A stretch of DNA of 44,597 nt. It comes from Bradyrhizobium sp. SSBR45G. GTDB taxonomy: Bacteria; Pseudomonadota; Alphaproteobacteria; Rhizobiales; Xanthobacteraceae. The translations under genes were made by a program, and so were the position numbers. Position 1 is the stretch's first letter; each line of letters begins with the position of its first letter. A model generated the notes under the pieces. The model ran no database searches, was not told where the DNA came from, and saw nothing but the letters and a program-made list of their open reading frames with translations. Location of the stretch: contig NZ_BSCT01000050.1 of the NCBI RefSeq assembly GCF_030159255.1, positions 1 through 44,597 on the forward strand. The letters run 5' to 3'. This document shows positions 24,853 through 33,118 of the stretch, piece by piece.

Positions 24853-26814
24853 ATGGATATGCTGCTCGAACCTGTTACGCTGCCGCCGTTCCCCGAGGGA
24901 TTAAGGATTTCACTGCGGCAGATGCATCTTCTCCAGGCTCCCATGGGCGGCACCCTGGTGACCGGCGGCGCCACCTTCCGCGTGTTCGCGCCGCACGCCA
25001 GGGCGCTCTACGTCTGCGGCCCGTTCAATGGCTGGGCGCAGGATGCGAGCTGCCGTCTCGCGCCGATCGGCAACGGCCATTGGGCGATCTTCGTCCCCGG
25101 CCTGAAGGACGGCGATTCCTACATGTATTTCGTCGAGGGCGAGGGCTCCTCCGGCTACAAGCGCGATCCGCATGCGCGGCTCCTGACCGTCGACCCGCCG
25201 TTCCCGCAATCGCATTCGGTGCTGCGCAATCCCAACGCGTTTCCCTGGCACGACACCGACTTCACGCCGCCGCCGTGGAACGAGCTCGTGATCTATCAGC
25301 TTCATGTCGGCAGCTTCGACATGAAGGCGGGCAATCCCGACGGCTGCTTTTTCGACGTGATCGAGCGCGTGCCGCATCTCAAGACGCTCGGCGTCAATGC
25401 CATCGAGCTGCTGCCGGTGCAGGAGTTCCCGACCATGTTCAGCATGGGCTACAACGGTACCGACCTGTTCAGCCCGGAAGCGGAGTATGGCGAGCACGAG
25501 GAGGCGCACCTCGCCGCCTATGTCGCGCGCACCAACGAGATCCTGACAGCGGCGGGCGCGGCGCCTTACGCCGGCGTCGACACCCTGCGCCATTGCGACG
25601 ACCAGTTGCGCGCGCTGATCGACGTCTGCCACGTCCACGGCATCGCCGTGCTGTTCGACGTCGTCTACAACCACGCCGGCGGCGGCTTCGACGAGGCCAG
25701 CATCTGGTATTTCGACCGCCAGCCTTATGGCGATCCCAACAGGAGCGTGTATTTCACCGACCAGGGCTGGGCCGGCGGGCAAGTGTTTGCCTATTGGAAC
25801 GCCGACGTGCGGCAGTACCTCGTCGACAACGCGATCATGTTCACTCGCGAGTATCACGCCGACGGCCTGCGCTTCGACGAGGTCAGCGTGATGGACCGCT
25901 TCGGCGGCTGGGCAACCTGTCAGCAGCTCACCGAGGCGCTGCGCGCGGAGAAGCCGGACGCGATCCAGATCGCCGAATACTGGCCGGTCAATCCGTGGGT
26001 GGTGAAGGATCTCGCGCAAGGCGGTGCCGGCTTCGATGCGACCTGGAGCGACGGCCTGCGGCTCGCCGTGCGCGGCGCCATCGCCAGCGCGGCCGGCGGC
26101 GCGGGCGCGGACGTTGCGATGCAGCCGATCGCAGCCGCGATTGCCGATCTCAGCCTCGACAAGCGCTGGCGCGCGGTCAATTCGATCGAGAACCACGACA
26201 TCGTCTATGCCGGCCGCGAGCCGCGCATTCCACGCCTCGCCGATCCCGTCGACAGCCGCTGCTGGTATGCGCGCAGCCGCAGCCGCGTCGCCACCGGCCT
26301 GCTGCTGACCGCGCCGGGCATCCCGATGCTGTTCATGGGCCAGGAGCTGTTCGAGGACCGGCCGTGGAGCGACACGCCGAACCCGGACACCACGATCCAA
26401 TGGCCGCTGCTCGACGGCGCGGACAAGATCACCGCCGACGCCGTGCGCTTCACGTCAGAGCTGATCGCGATCCGCCGCACCCACCCGGCGCTGACCGGCG
26501 AAGGTTGCGCCATCGTCCACGCCCATGACGGCAACCGCGTGCTCGCCTTCCACCGCTGGGACGGCCAGGGCGACGATGTCATCGTCATCGTCAGTTTGAA
26601 TGAGACACCGTGGCGCGACTACGCGATCGGCTTTCCGGCCGCGGGGCGGTGGAATGAGGTGTTCAACAGCGACGTCTACGACAATTGGGTCAATCCCGGC
26701 GTCGTCGGCAACAACGGCGCGGTCACGGCCGGCGGCCCGGCGCTGCACGGCCAGCCGTGCTCGGCCATGGTGACGATCCCGGCGAATGGCGTGCTGGTGT
26801 TCGCAAGGGCGTAG
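24853..26814 (+). CDS. GH13 alpha-amylase-family glycosidase with N-terminal CBM48
   Basis: 653 aa. Residues about 38-115 form a CBM48/isoamylase-type N domain (ATFRVFAPHARALYVCGPFNGW, GYKRDPHAR). The GH13 barrel follows with its four conserved regions: I DVVYNHAG (about 269-276), II GLRFDEV with nucleophile Asp342, III IAEYW with acid/base Glu375, IV ENHDIV with Asp449. A C-terminal beta domain ends the protein. The architecture resembles branching enzyme or maltooligosyltrehalose trehalohydrolase, but regions II-IV (RFDEV, AEYW, NHDI) fit neither signature exactly, so the product specificity is open. ATG 24853 has GGGGAGAG upstream. It follows csaA by 17 nt. Confidence 0.9.
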   Translation: MDMLLEPVTLPPFPEGLRISLRQMHLLQAPMGGTLVTGGATFRVFAPHARALYVCGPFNGWAQDASCRLAPIGNGHWAIFVPGLKDGDSYMYFVEGEGSSGYKRDPHARLLTVDPPFPQSHSVLRNPNAFPWHDTDFTPPPWNELVIYQLHVGSFDMKAGNPDGCFFDVIERVPHLKTLGVNAIELLPVQEFPTMFSMGYNGTDLFSPEAEYGEHEEAHLAAYVARTNEILTAAGAAPYAGVDTLRHCDDQLRALIDVCHVHGIAVLFDVVYNHAGGGFDEASIWYFDRQPYGDPNRSVYFTDQGWAGGQVFAYWNADVRQYLVDNAIMFTREYHADGLRFDEVSVMDRFGGWATCQQLTEALRAEKPDAIQIAEYWPVNPWVVKDLAQGGAGFDATWSDGLRLAVRGAIASAAGGAGADVAMQPIAAAIADLSLDKRWRAVNSIENHDIVYAGREPRIPRLADPVDSRCWYARSRSRVATGLLLTAPGIPMLFMGQELFEDRPWSDTPNPDTTIQWPLLDGADKITADAVRFTSELIAIRRTHPALTGEGCAIVHAHDGNRVLAFHRWDGQGDDVIVIVSLNETPWRDYAIGFPAAGRWNEVFNSDVYDNWVNPGVVGNNGAVTAGGPALHGQPCSAMVTIPANGVLVFARA

Positions 26815-26862
26815 AGCGGCGTCGCCATGTTGCGCGCGAATGCTCCGGCAACGGCGGTGCTC

Positions 26863-27000
26863 GTAGGGTGGGCAAAGGCGCCTCCGTGCCGCCTCGACGA
26901 ACGAGATCGTAGAGGCGCCGTGCCCACCGTCTTTGCTGATGAGTTCGCGGATCGACGGTGGGCACGCCGCCGCCTCCGGCGGCCGCTTTGCCCACCCTAC
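26863..27000. repeat. GTAGGGTGGGCAAAG palindromic element, copy A
   Basis: 138 bp bounded by GTAGGGTGGGCAAAG and its perfect inverse CTTTGCCCACCCTAC, with inner GTGCCCACC / GGTGGGCAC arms. The core contains TCTTTGCTGATGAGTTCGCG, which recurs inverted in copy D. Four copies lie in this window. Confidence 0.92.
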
Positions 27001-27052
27001 GGCAGCGCGATCGCGGCAGACACGCTGGGACATGGTCACACGATCTCTCCAC

Positions 27053-27128
27053 CGTCATTGCGAGCGCAGCGAAGCAATCCAGAGTGGTGGGCGGGACCCT
27101 GGATTGCTTCGCTGCGCTCGCAATGACG
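27053..27128. repeat. Perfect 30-bp inverted repeat
   Basis: Two perfect 30-nt arms (27053-27082 and 27099-27128) starting CGTCATTGCGAGCGCAGCG, separated by 16 nt. It would form a very stable cruciform or RNA hairpin between the convergent glycosidase and NAD-kinase-like genes. The element type looks like an interspersed repeat; no second copy is seen here. Confidence 0.93.
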
Positions 27129-27175
27129 TGGTGAGAGTGCGGCACTCGATGAGCAGCGCGATATGTAGCAACAGT

Positions 27176-28108
27176 CTAAACGATCAGCCGTCCCTGCCGC
27201 TCTGCGATCCCAATCACCGCCTCGGTCCCGGCATTGAAATCCAGATGATCCGCCTCGATGCCATCCGAGAAGATCACGCCGTTTTCCGGCATCAGCGAAC
27301 GCAGGCGCAGGATCTCGCCGCCATTCAGACCGCCACACACCAGCGAGGTCTGCGAGGTCTTGCTCGGGAACGGTTCGCGGACGGCGAAGCGAAGCGCCCG
27401 GGCGTCCCAGGGCAGGGCGGTGTAGTCGCCGCCGGTGGTCGGGCTGCCAAAACTGCCGGCGATGGCCAGCGCGCCGGTGACGATGCTCTTGAACCAGGCG
27501 GTCGAGCCGAGCCCGGTCGCGACGATGAGGCCGCTGGAGGATTGCCGCTCATGACGCTCGCGGGTCGCGATCTCGTAACGCGCCGAGACATGGGTGCGGG
27601 CGCCGATGAAGAGGTCGTTGACGGCGTGCAGCACCTGGCCGTCCGGCAGGCTCGCGCGGGCCATGGTCACCGCTTTCGCCGCGCGCCTATCGGCGGCAAC
27701 CTCGGGCAGCAGGCGCGCGAGGTCGCCCGGCGCGAATGGCAGCAGCACGCCGTCGTGACGCGCGGCGTCCGGGTTGAGCCCGAGCAGCGGCTGGCCGTCG
27801 AGATATTTCATGGTGTTGGCGACGAGGCCATCCGGGCCGAGCGCCGCGACGATGTCGGCGGTGCCGAACAGGAAGTTCGGCAGGAAGCTGCGGTCGACGA
27901 TCTGGTAGCGCCCCCAGCGCTCCAGCGTCTGCGTCGCGGTGGCGCGCGCGGCCTGGTAGGCCGCGTGCTCGCGCTCATAGTCGGAGAAGTCGGCACCGAG
28001 ATGCTCGACATAGAAGCGGGCCTGGTCCGCGGTGAGGAATCTTGCGATCAGCTCCTCGAGCCGCGTCTTTCGGACGACCAGCACCACCTTGCGGTCATTG
28101 CCGGACAC
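27176..28108 (-). CDS. NAD-kinase-like protein
   Basis: 310 aa. It shows the order of blocks of ATP-NAD kinases but with variant residues: DIVAALGPDGLVANTMKYL (GPDG at 91-94 where kinases have GGDG), LLGLNPD (about 108-114), HAVNDLFIG with ND at 164-165 (usually NE), and SSGLIVATGLGSTAW (about 191-205, the D/S-G-L-x-V-x-T-x-x-GSTAY block). The N-terminal 70 residues differ from standard NadK. The catalytic Asp of the GGDG motif is kept, so activity is possible, but specificity may differ. Its start overlaps the SPFH gene by 14 nt, so the two are translationally coupled and lie opposite an NrtR-like regulator, which suggests NAD(P)-related physiology. Confidence 0.78.
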   Translation of the reverse strand: MSGNDRKVVLVVRKTRLEELIARFLTADQARFYVEHLGADFSDYEREHAAYQAARATATQTLERWGRYQIVDRSFLPNFLFGTADIVAALGPDGLVANTMKYLDGQPLLGLNPDAARHDGVLLPFAPGDLARLLPEVAADRRAAKAVTMARASLPDGQVLHAVNDLFIGARTHVSARYEIATRERHERQSSSGLIVATGLGSTAWFKSIVTGALAIAGSFGSPTTGGDYTALPWDARALRFAVREPFPSKTSQTSLVCGGLNGGEILRLRSLMPENGVIFSDGIEADHLDFNAGTEAVIGIAERQGRLIV

Positions 28109-29132
28109 GGGCGGCCTCCGCGGGGCTCTGCATCAGGCTGTTCAACAGCTCCGGCGAGACGTTCAGCTGCCCGATCTTCTCGGCCTTCTCGGCAAGCCCT
28201 GAGAATGCCTGCGCGATCAGCTGTCCCGGCTGCATGCCGGTCGCGGCCAGCGCCTGGATCACGCGGGTGTCGACACCCTCGAAGATCTTCATCAGCGCAC
28301 CGACGCGATAGGCCTCGGCATCCGCCAAGGTGCGAGTGTTCGACGCATTCAGCGCGACGAAATCCTTGCGCCTGGCCTCCAGCCCGATGTCCGCGACCAT
28401 GCCGGCCTCGCGCAGCTCGTTCTTTTTCGCCGCGACGCTGGCCTCCGCATCCATCTGCGTCTCGCGGATCGAGCGCTTCTTCTGCTCGACCGCGATCTCG
28501 GTATCGAGCTCGCTCTCGCGGATCGCCCGCTCGCGTTCGACCGCAAAATTGCGCCGCGCGAAGATGGCCTCGTCCGCGCTCTTCAGGATTGCCTCGCGCG
28601 CTTCCGCCTCCAGCGCCTTGGCCGTCTCCGGCGTCGGCTTCACCGCGCGCACGGCGACGCCGAGGATCTCGAGGCCCAGCGCATCGATGTCGGCGCGGGT
28701 CTTCAATCCAGCCGCAATCGCCTCGGCAATGCGGTCGGAGGCCCGCAGCGCCTCCTTCAGGGTCATGTCCTTGACGGCCTGCTGCGCCAGCACCTCGACC
28801 GCGCCGAGCACGCGCTGCGGCAGTTCTTCCGGGTCGTCGGATTCGTACGTCTTGCCGTCGCGCTTGAGGGTGAAGTTCAGCATGGTGGCGGCCTTCTTCG
28901 GCTCGCCGATGCGGTAGGTGACCTGGCCCTGGATCGTCAGCGTCTGAAAGTCGCGGGCGATCTGCTGGAAGATGAAGGCGGCGTCGCGGCTGCCGATGGG
29001 GATCGCGACCAGCGAGGTCGCGGGCCCGTAATAGAAGATGGAGAGCCCGGCACCTTCCTCGACGACGGCGCCGGCGCGGTACTTGAGCAGATAGGTGGTG
29101 GGCTGGGCCTTGATGAAGCGTAAGCCGAACAT
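28095..29132 (-). CDS. SPFH/Band 7 domain protein
   Basis: 345 aa. Residues about 20-190 form an SPFH (stomatin/prohibitin/flotillin) domain (AAFIFQQIARDFQTLTIQGQVTYRIGEP, LGLEILGVAVRAVKPTPETAKALEAEAREAI). A charged coiled coil follows, about 195-265, rich in Glu/Arg/Lys (RNFAVERERAIRESELDTE), then a C-terminal oligomerisation tail. There is no obvious N-terminal membrane helix, unlike most prohibitin-type proteins, so peripheral attachment is likely. It is the first gene of the two-gene minus operon and is divergent from the Nudix regulator, with a shared 134-nt regulatory region. Confidence 0.9.
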   Translation of the reverse strand: MFGLRFIKAQPTTYLLKYRAGAVVEEGAGLSIFYYGPATSLVAIPIGSRDAAFIFQQIARDFQTLTIQGQVTYRIGEPKKAATMLNFTLKRDGKTYESDDPEELPQRVLGAVEVLAQQAVKDMTLKEALRASDRIAEAIAAGLKTRADIDALGLEILGVAVRAVKPTPETAKALEAEAREAILKSADEAIFARRNFAVERERAIRESELDTEIAVEQKKRSIRETQMDAEASVAAKKNELREAGMVADIGLEARRKDFVALNASNTRTLADAEAYRVGALMKIFEGVDTRVIQALAATGMQPGQLIAQAFSGLAEKAEKIGQLNVSPELLNSLMQSPAEAARVRQ

Positions 29133-29170
29133 GGCGGCCTCCTGATGTCTGATGGCGTAAGTGCGTCACG

Positions 29171-29201
29171 CCAACTAAGTAAGTTGGACAGTACAACTAA
29201 G
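29171..29201. promoter_or_regulatory. Candidate NrtR-type operator with three alternating half-sites
   Basis: CCAACT (29171-29176), AGTTGG (29182-29187) and CAACTAAG (29194-29201) alternate in orientation. The first pair is a perfect 6+6 palindrome with a 5-nt spacer. The second pair extends to a 21-bp dyad TTAGTTG-N7-CAACTTA (minus strand, one mismatch). Placed midway between the SPFH gene and the Nudix regulator, it could control both. Interrupted dyads of about this length are bound by NrtR proteins; binding here is inferred. Confidence 0.6.
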
Positions 29202-29266
29202 CATGCTAGTGTCAAGGGGCGAAATCGGCGGGGCGCGGGCGGCCAGAGGGGCGGCGAGGGGACGGT

Positions 29267-30025
29267 ATGGCAGGGCGGCAGGGAACGGACAGCGGAGCTG
29301 GGGACAAGGTGAGCAGCGGCGCGAAACGGGCCGGACTTGATTTTCCGCGGCCGCTGACGACGGTCGACGTCGTCATCTTCACGATCCGGCTGGAGGCGCT
29401 GCAGGTGCTGCTGCTGCGCCGCGGCCACGGCGAGGGCGAGCCGTTCCCGGATGCGCTCGCGCTGCCGGGCGGCTTCGTCGACGTCGCCCGGGATGCCGAC
29501 CTCGAAGCCTGCGCCCGGCGCAAGCTCGCCGAGAAGACTGGCGTCGTCAGCCCCTATCTGGAGCAGCTCGGCAGCTGGGGCAGCGCCACGCGCGATCCGC
29601 GCGGCTGGTCGGCGACGCATGCCTATTTCGCGCTGATCCCGGCCTCGGCCGCGGAGACGGCGCTCGCACCCGACGCGCAGTGGTTTGCGCTCGAAGGCGC
29701 AGGTGTGAAGCCGAAGCTCGCCTTCGATCACGCCGAGATCCTGCAGGCGGCCGTGCAGCGGCTGCGCAACAAGGTCGAGTACACCTCGCTGCCGGCCTAT
29801 CTGATGGCGGACGAGTTCACCTTGCCCGAGCTGCAGCGGACCTATGAGATCGTGCTCGACCGTCCGCTGGAGAAGAGCGCCTTTCGCACCCGCATGCTCT
29901 CGGCCGACCTGATCGAGCCGATCAATAAGCAGCGCAAGGGACCGAACCGACCGGCGCAGCTCTATCGCCTGAAGACGGCGGCTGCGCCGGTGTATTTCGC
30001 GCGGACGTTCAATGCGCCGGAGTGA
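29267..30025 (+). CDS. NrtR-like Nudix-domain transcriptional regulator with degenerate Nudix box
   Basis: 252 aa. Residues about 30-155 are a Nudix fold (TTVDVVIFTIRLEALQVLLLRR, LALPGGFVD). Residues about 165-245 are the winged helix typical of NrtR (FTLPELQRTYEIVLDRPLEKSAFRTRML, then GPNRPAQLYRL). The Nudix box should read R-E-x-x-E-E-x-G but is RKLAEKTG (85-92): two of three metal-binding glutamates are lysines, and two residues are inserted before it. The protein is therefore probably a ligand sensor and not a hydrolase, as in NrtR repressors that bind ADP-ribose. The divergent SPFH/NAD-kinase-like operon is the obvious target. Confidence 0.87.
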   Translation: MAGRQGTDSGAGDKVSSGAKRAGLDFPRPLTTVDVVIFTIRLEALQVLLLRRGHGEGEPFPDALALPGGFVDVARDADLEACARRKLAEKTGVVSPYLEQLGSWGSATRDPRGWSATHAYFALIPASAAETALAPDAQWFALEGAGVKPKLAFDHAEILQAAVQRLRNKVEYTSLPAYLMADEFTLPELQRTYEIVLDRPLEKSAFRTRMLSADLIEPINKQRKGPNRPAQLYRLKTAAAPVYFARTFNAPE

Positions 30026-30028
30026 GGA

Positions 30029-31546
30029 TCAGCCGCCGAGCGCGCGCCAGGCTTTGCTTCGCACCGCGTCGCGGAGCGAGACGAGATGGAACGGGCTGTC
30101 GAAGATGGCGAGCGTCTCCGTCGCGGACGTGTATGCGGGCCAAGCGGCAGCCTTGTCCGGGATGCCCTCGGCGGCAAAGCGCAGCACGGACGCCTGCAGT
30201 CGCGCGGCGACCTCGATGTCGGCGAGCGTCATCGGGCCGCCTGGTCGCTTGAGCACGGGGCGGTCGACGAAGCCGGGCAGGTGCGCCCATAGGCAGGCAT
30301 TGTCGGCGCCATGCGTCGGGCCCTGCGACAAGAACGGCTGCAGATGCGGGGCGTGATCGAAGCGGCTGAGCCAGGCGCGGCCGCCGGCTTCGCTCTGCAG
30401 CCGCGCGAGCTCGTGCATCGGCCGGTGCCACATCGCGTCCGACAGCAACGCCTCGTAGGCATCCTCGCTGGCGCGCGCGGTGTCGCGATAGCAGGCGAGC
30501 AGCTGCTCCCAGCCGGCGTCGCCATGGCGGGCCCTGATCGCCGCCTCGGTCACCCGGATCATCGCCGCCGGGGGATTGCTCTGCAGGAACATCACCATCT
30601 CATCTCGGCAGGAGCCGAGCCACAACTCATGGTCGCGCACGGCGCCGGCGGCGACCGCTGCGCGGGGATCTTGCGGGATGATGTCGCCATCGAGCACCGG
30701 ACCGAACAGCGTTCCCTGGTCGGTCTGGGTCGCGACGTCACGGCCGACGCGCTCGGCTGCGTCGAGCAGCGCGGTGACCGGCACGTCGAGAATGCGCTCG
30801 GCTTGTTGCGGCGGCAGCGCGAGCGCTGACAGGAACCGTTCTGCGATGTCATCGGCCTGCGTCGCCGCCATGATGCCGCGGCCGGGCACGCTCAGCGCGA
30901 TGCTGCGACGGAATTTGCCGCGCGCCTGCGGCAGCGTCATCAGGGTGACGACCAGCGAGGCGCCCGCCGACTGGCCGATCAAGGTGATGGCGTCGGGATC
31001 GCCGCCGAAGGCCGCGATGTTGTCGCGCACCCAGTCGAGCGCCGCGACCGTGTCGGTGACGGCGAGATTGCTGGCCTCCGACAGCGCGCCGCCGAAGCGG
31101 TGCAGCTGCAGGAAACCAAGCGGGCCCAGCCGATAGTTGATGGTGACGATGACGGCCGGGCCGTGCGCTGCGAGGAAGCCGCCGTCATAGTCCGAGCCCG
31201 CCCCGGTGACGAAGGCGCCGCCGTGAATGAAGAACAGCACCGGCAGCGGTCCGCTGCGTACGGCCGGCGTCCAGATGTTGAGGCTGAGGCATTCGGCCTC
31301 GGCGTCGTCGGCGATCAGCCCGCGCTGCGGGGCGACGGGGCCGAACTCCGTGCACGGCCGCGGTCCATCCCAGGCCGGGCAGGGCCTCGCGCGGCGGTAG
31401 CGGGCCGCGCGCGCGAACGGAATGCCCTTGAAGGCCTCGACCTGACGGTCGAGGGCGAAGCTGCCGATCACGGCGCCGCTCCTGGTTGTCACCAGGGGCG
31501 GCGCCGCATGCAGGTCAGCCGATGGCGGAAGCGGTCTTGCGGTCAT
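30029..31546 (-). CDS. Type-B carboxylesterase
   Basis: 505 aa, carboxylesterase/cholinesterase fold. Oxyanion hole LFFIHGGAFVTG (HGG 108-110), nucleophile in LIGQSAGASL (Ser193), GGDPDAITLIG just before it, and N-terminal EAFKGIPFA and ECLSLNIWTP blocks typical of the family. No signal peptide, so cytoplasmic. The start at 31546 overlaps the 3' end of the MFS gene by 32 nt, showing tight coupling. With a ShiA-like importer and a quinate/shikimate dehydrogenase nearby, a hydroxycinnamoyl-quinate ester is a reasonable but unproven substrate. Confidence 0.9.
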   Translation of the reverse strand: MTARPLPPSADLHAAPPLVTTRSGAVIGSFALDRQVEAFKGIPFARAARYRRARPCPAWDGPRPCTEFGPVAPQRGLIADDAEAECLSLNIWTPAVRSGPLPVLFFIHGGAFVTGAGSDYDGGFLAAHGPAVIVTINYRLGPLGFLQLHRFGGALSEASNLAVTDTVAALDWVRDNIAAFGGDPDAITLIGQSAGASLVVTLMTLPQARGKFRRSIALSVPGRGIMAATQADDIAERFLSALALPPQQAERILDVPVTALLDAAERVGRDVATQTDQGTLFGPVLDGDIIPQDPRAAVAAGAVRDHELWLGSCRDEMVMFLQSNPPAAMIRVTEAAIRARHGDAGWEQLLACYRDTARASEDAYEALLSDAMWHRPMHELARLQSEAGGRAWLSRFDHAPHLQPFLSQGPTHGADNACLWAHLPGFVDRPVLKRPGGPMTLADIEVAARLQASVLRFAAEGIPDKAAAWPAYTSATETLAIFDSPFHLVSLRDAVRSKAWRALGG

Positions 31547-32861
31547 GATTGATCAACTCAGGAGTCTTCTTGCCGAGGTCTTCGATGCCGACCGTATGCG
31601 TCTCGCGTGCAGTGGCGGCGGCTGCGGCCGAGATCACGCAGGCGATCGCGATGAAGATGGCCACGGGCATCCAGCCCGTCGGCCCGTCGCCGAGCACGCT
31701 CTGGCTGATCACCGGCGTGAAGCCGGCGGCGAGGAAGCCGAGCTGGGTGCCGATCGCGGTCCCCGAGTAGCGCACGCGGGTGTCGAACATCTCCGCGTAG
31801 AACGACGGCCAGATCGCATTCGGCGCTGCATAGATGATGCCCGACAGGATCATCGCGGCCAGCATGATCTTGGTCGAGTCGCCGGTCGTGATCGCCATGA
31901 AGTAGGGGAAGATCATCACCGCACAGCCGAGCACGCCGCCGATGAACACCGGCTTGCGACCGATGCGATCGGCCAGGATCGCCCACATCGGTTGCGTCAC
32001 CAGCGCCGTGGCATTGCCGAGCACGCCCGCCCACAGCATCGTCGAGCGGGGGACACCGAACTTGGTCGTGGCATAGCCGAGCGCGAATACCGCGGTGACG
32101 GTGCTGACGGTGGCGATCAGTGCGCAGACGATGACGCGCAGCACGTCGGGCCAGAACTCGCGCAGCAGCGTGACCAGCGGGAAGCGGGCGACCGCGTTGC
32201 TGGTCTTGATCTCCGCGAAGGCCGGGGTTTCCGGCATGGTACGGCGCACCAGATAGGCCACCACCAGCACGACGAAGGACAGCAGGAAGGGCACGCGCCA
32301 GCCCCAGCTCAGCAGCTGATCCTCCGGCAGGGCCGCGATCGGAATGAAGACGAGCGTCGCCAGGATCGCACCGGCCTGGGTGCCGGTCAGGGTCCAGCTG
32401 GTGAAGAAGGCGCGGCGGCCGCTATTTGAATGCTCGAGCGTCAGCGAATTCGAGCCGCTCTGCTCGCCGGCGGCGGACAGCCCCTGCAGCAGCCGCAGCA
32501 AGGTCAGCAGGATCGGAGCAGCGCCGCCGATCATCCTTGCGTCGGGCAGCAGGCCGATCGCCAAGGTCGAGCCGCCCATCAGGATCAACGTGAAGACCAG
32601 GACGGTCTTGCGGCCGATCCGGTCACCGAAATGGCCGAGGATGACGGCGCCCACCGGGCGAGCGATGTAGCCGACGCCGAAGCTCATCAGGGCCAGGATG
32701 GTGCCGGTGGCCGGGTCGAGATTGGTGAAGAACACTTTTGGAAAGATCAGCGCGGCGGCGGTGCCGTAGATGAAGAAGTCGTAGTATTCCAGCATGCTGC
32801 CGACGAAGCTGACGAGGGCGGCTCGCCTGGCGAGACGGTCTGTGGACGTCGATGCTGTCAT
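31515..32861 (-). CDS. MFS transporter, metabolite:H+ symporter (MHS) type
   Basis: 448 aa with 12 predicted helices. N-terminus VSFVGSMLEYYDFFIYGTAAAL is characteristic of the MHS group (ProP, KgtP, ShiA). MFS motif A appears as GHFGDRIGRKTVLVF, with a second one, DRIGRKPVFIGG, in the C half. The RLLQGLSAAGEQSGS motif after helix 4 is the MHS variant. ShiA imports shikimate in E. coli; the adjacent quinate/shikimate dehydrogenase makes a related substrate likely. Leads the esterase gene in an operon, divergent from the TetR fusion. Confidence 0.9.
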   Translation of the reverse strand: MTASTSTDRLARRAALVSFVGSMLEYYDFFIYGTAAALIFPKVFFTNLDPATGTILALMSFGVGYIARPVGAVILGHFGDRIGRKTVLVFTLILMGGSTLAIGLLPDARMIGGAAPILLTLLRLLQGLSAAGEQSGSNSLTLEHSNSGRRAFFTSWTLTGTQAGAILATLVFIPIAALPEDQLLSWGWRVPFLLSFVVLVVAYLVRRTMPETPAFAEIKTSNAVARFPLVTLLREFWPDVLRVIVCALIATVSTVTAVFALGYATTKFGVPRSTMLWAGVLGNATALVTQPMWAILADRIGRKPVFIGGVLGCAVMIFPYFMAITTGDSTKIMLAAMILSGIIYAAPNAIWPSFYAEMFDTRVRYSGTAIGTQLGFLAAGFTPVISQSVLGDGPTGWMPVAIFIAIACVISAAAAATARETHTVGIEDLGKKTPELINHDRKTASAIG

Positions 32862-32939
32862 GGTCCTCCCCTTTGTTCATTTTTGTCGTTTCGCAAGGAG
32901 CGGCAGCGGGACGGTCGAAAGTGTCCTTCGCGGCCGGTC

Positions 32940-32968
32940 TTGCGCATCAATTATTCGTTCACCATAAT
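32940..32968 (+). promoter_or_regulatory. Candidate promoter of the TetR-dehydrogenase gene
   Basis: TTGCGC (32940-32945), 17-nt spacer, CATAAT (32963-32968). Both hexamers are acceptable sigma-70-type elements, and the predicted transcription start falls in the palindrome that follows, fitting autorepression. Confidence 0.45.
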
Positions 32969-32970
32969 GT

Positions 32971-32984
32971 ACGAACTAGTTCGT
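32971..32984. promoter_or_regulatory. Perfect 14-bp palindrome, TetR operator candidate
   Basis: ACGAACTAGTTCGT is a perfect palindrome of the size bound by TetR-family dimers, lying 3-16 nt after the predicted -10 in the divergent intergenic region. A related half-site TTCGTTC lies at 32954-32960. It could shut off both the fusion gene and the transporter-esterase operon. Confidence 0.7.
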
Positions 32985-33118
32985 TTCAAGTCCGCCGGCG
33001 CGATTTTCCGATCGCGAGGGAGTGGAGCGGCTCAGATGTCTATAAATGGCGTCGCCGCCGGCAGAATCGGCGAGATTGAGGGCTTTGGGGCTCAGGGACG
33101 ACGTCGGAAGGAACGGCA

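Noticed and set aside
29962..31552. Plus-strand frames across the esterase gene
   Set aside because: They are shadows; the minus strand shows HGG, GQSAG and the other carboxylesterase blocks.
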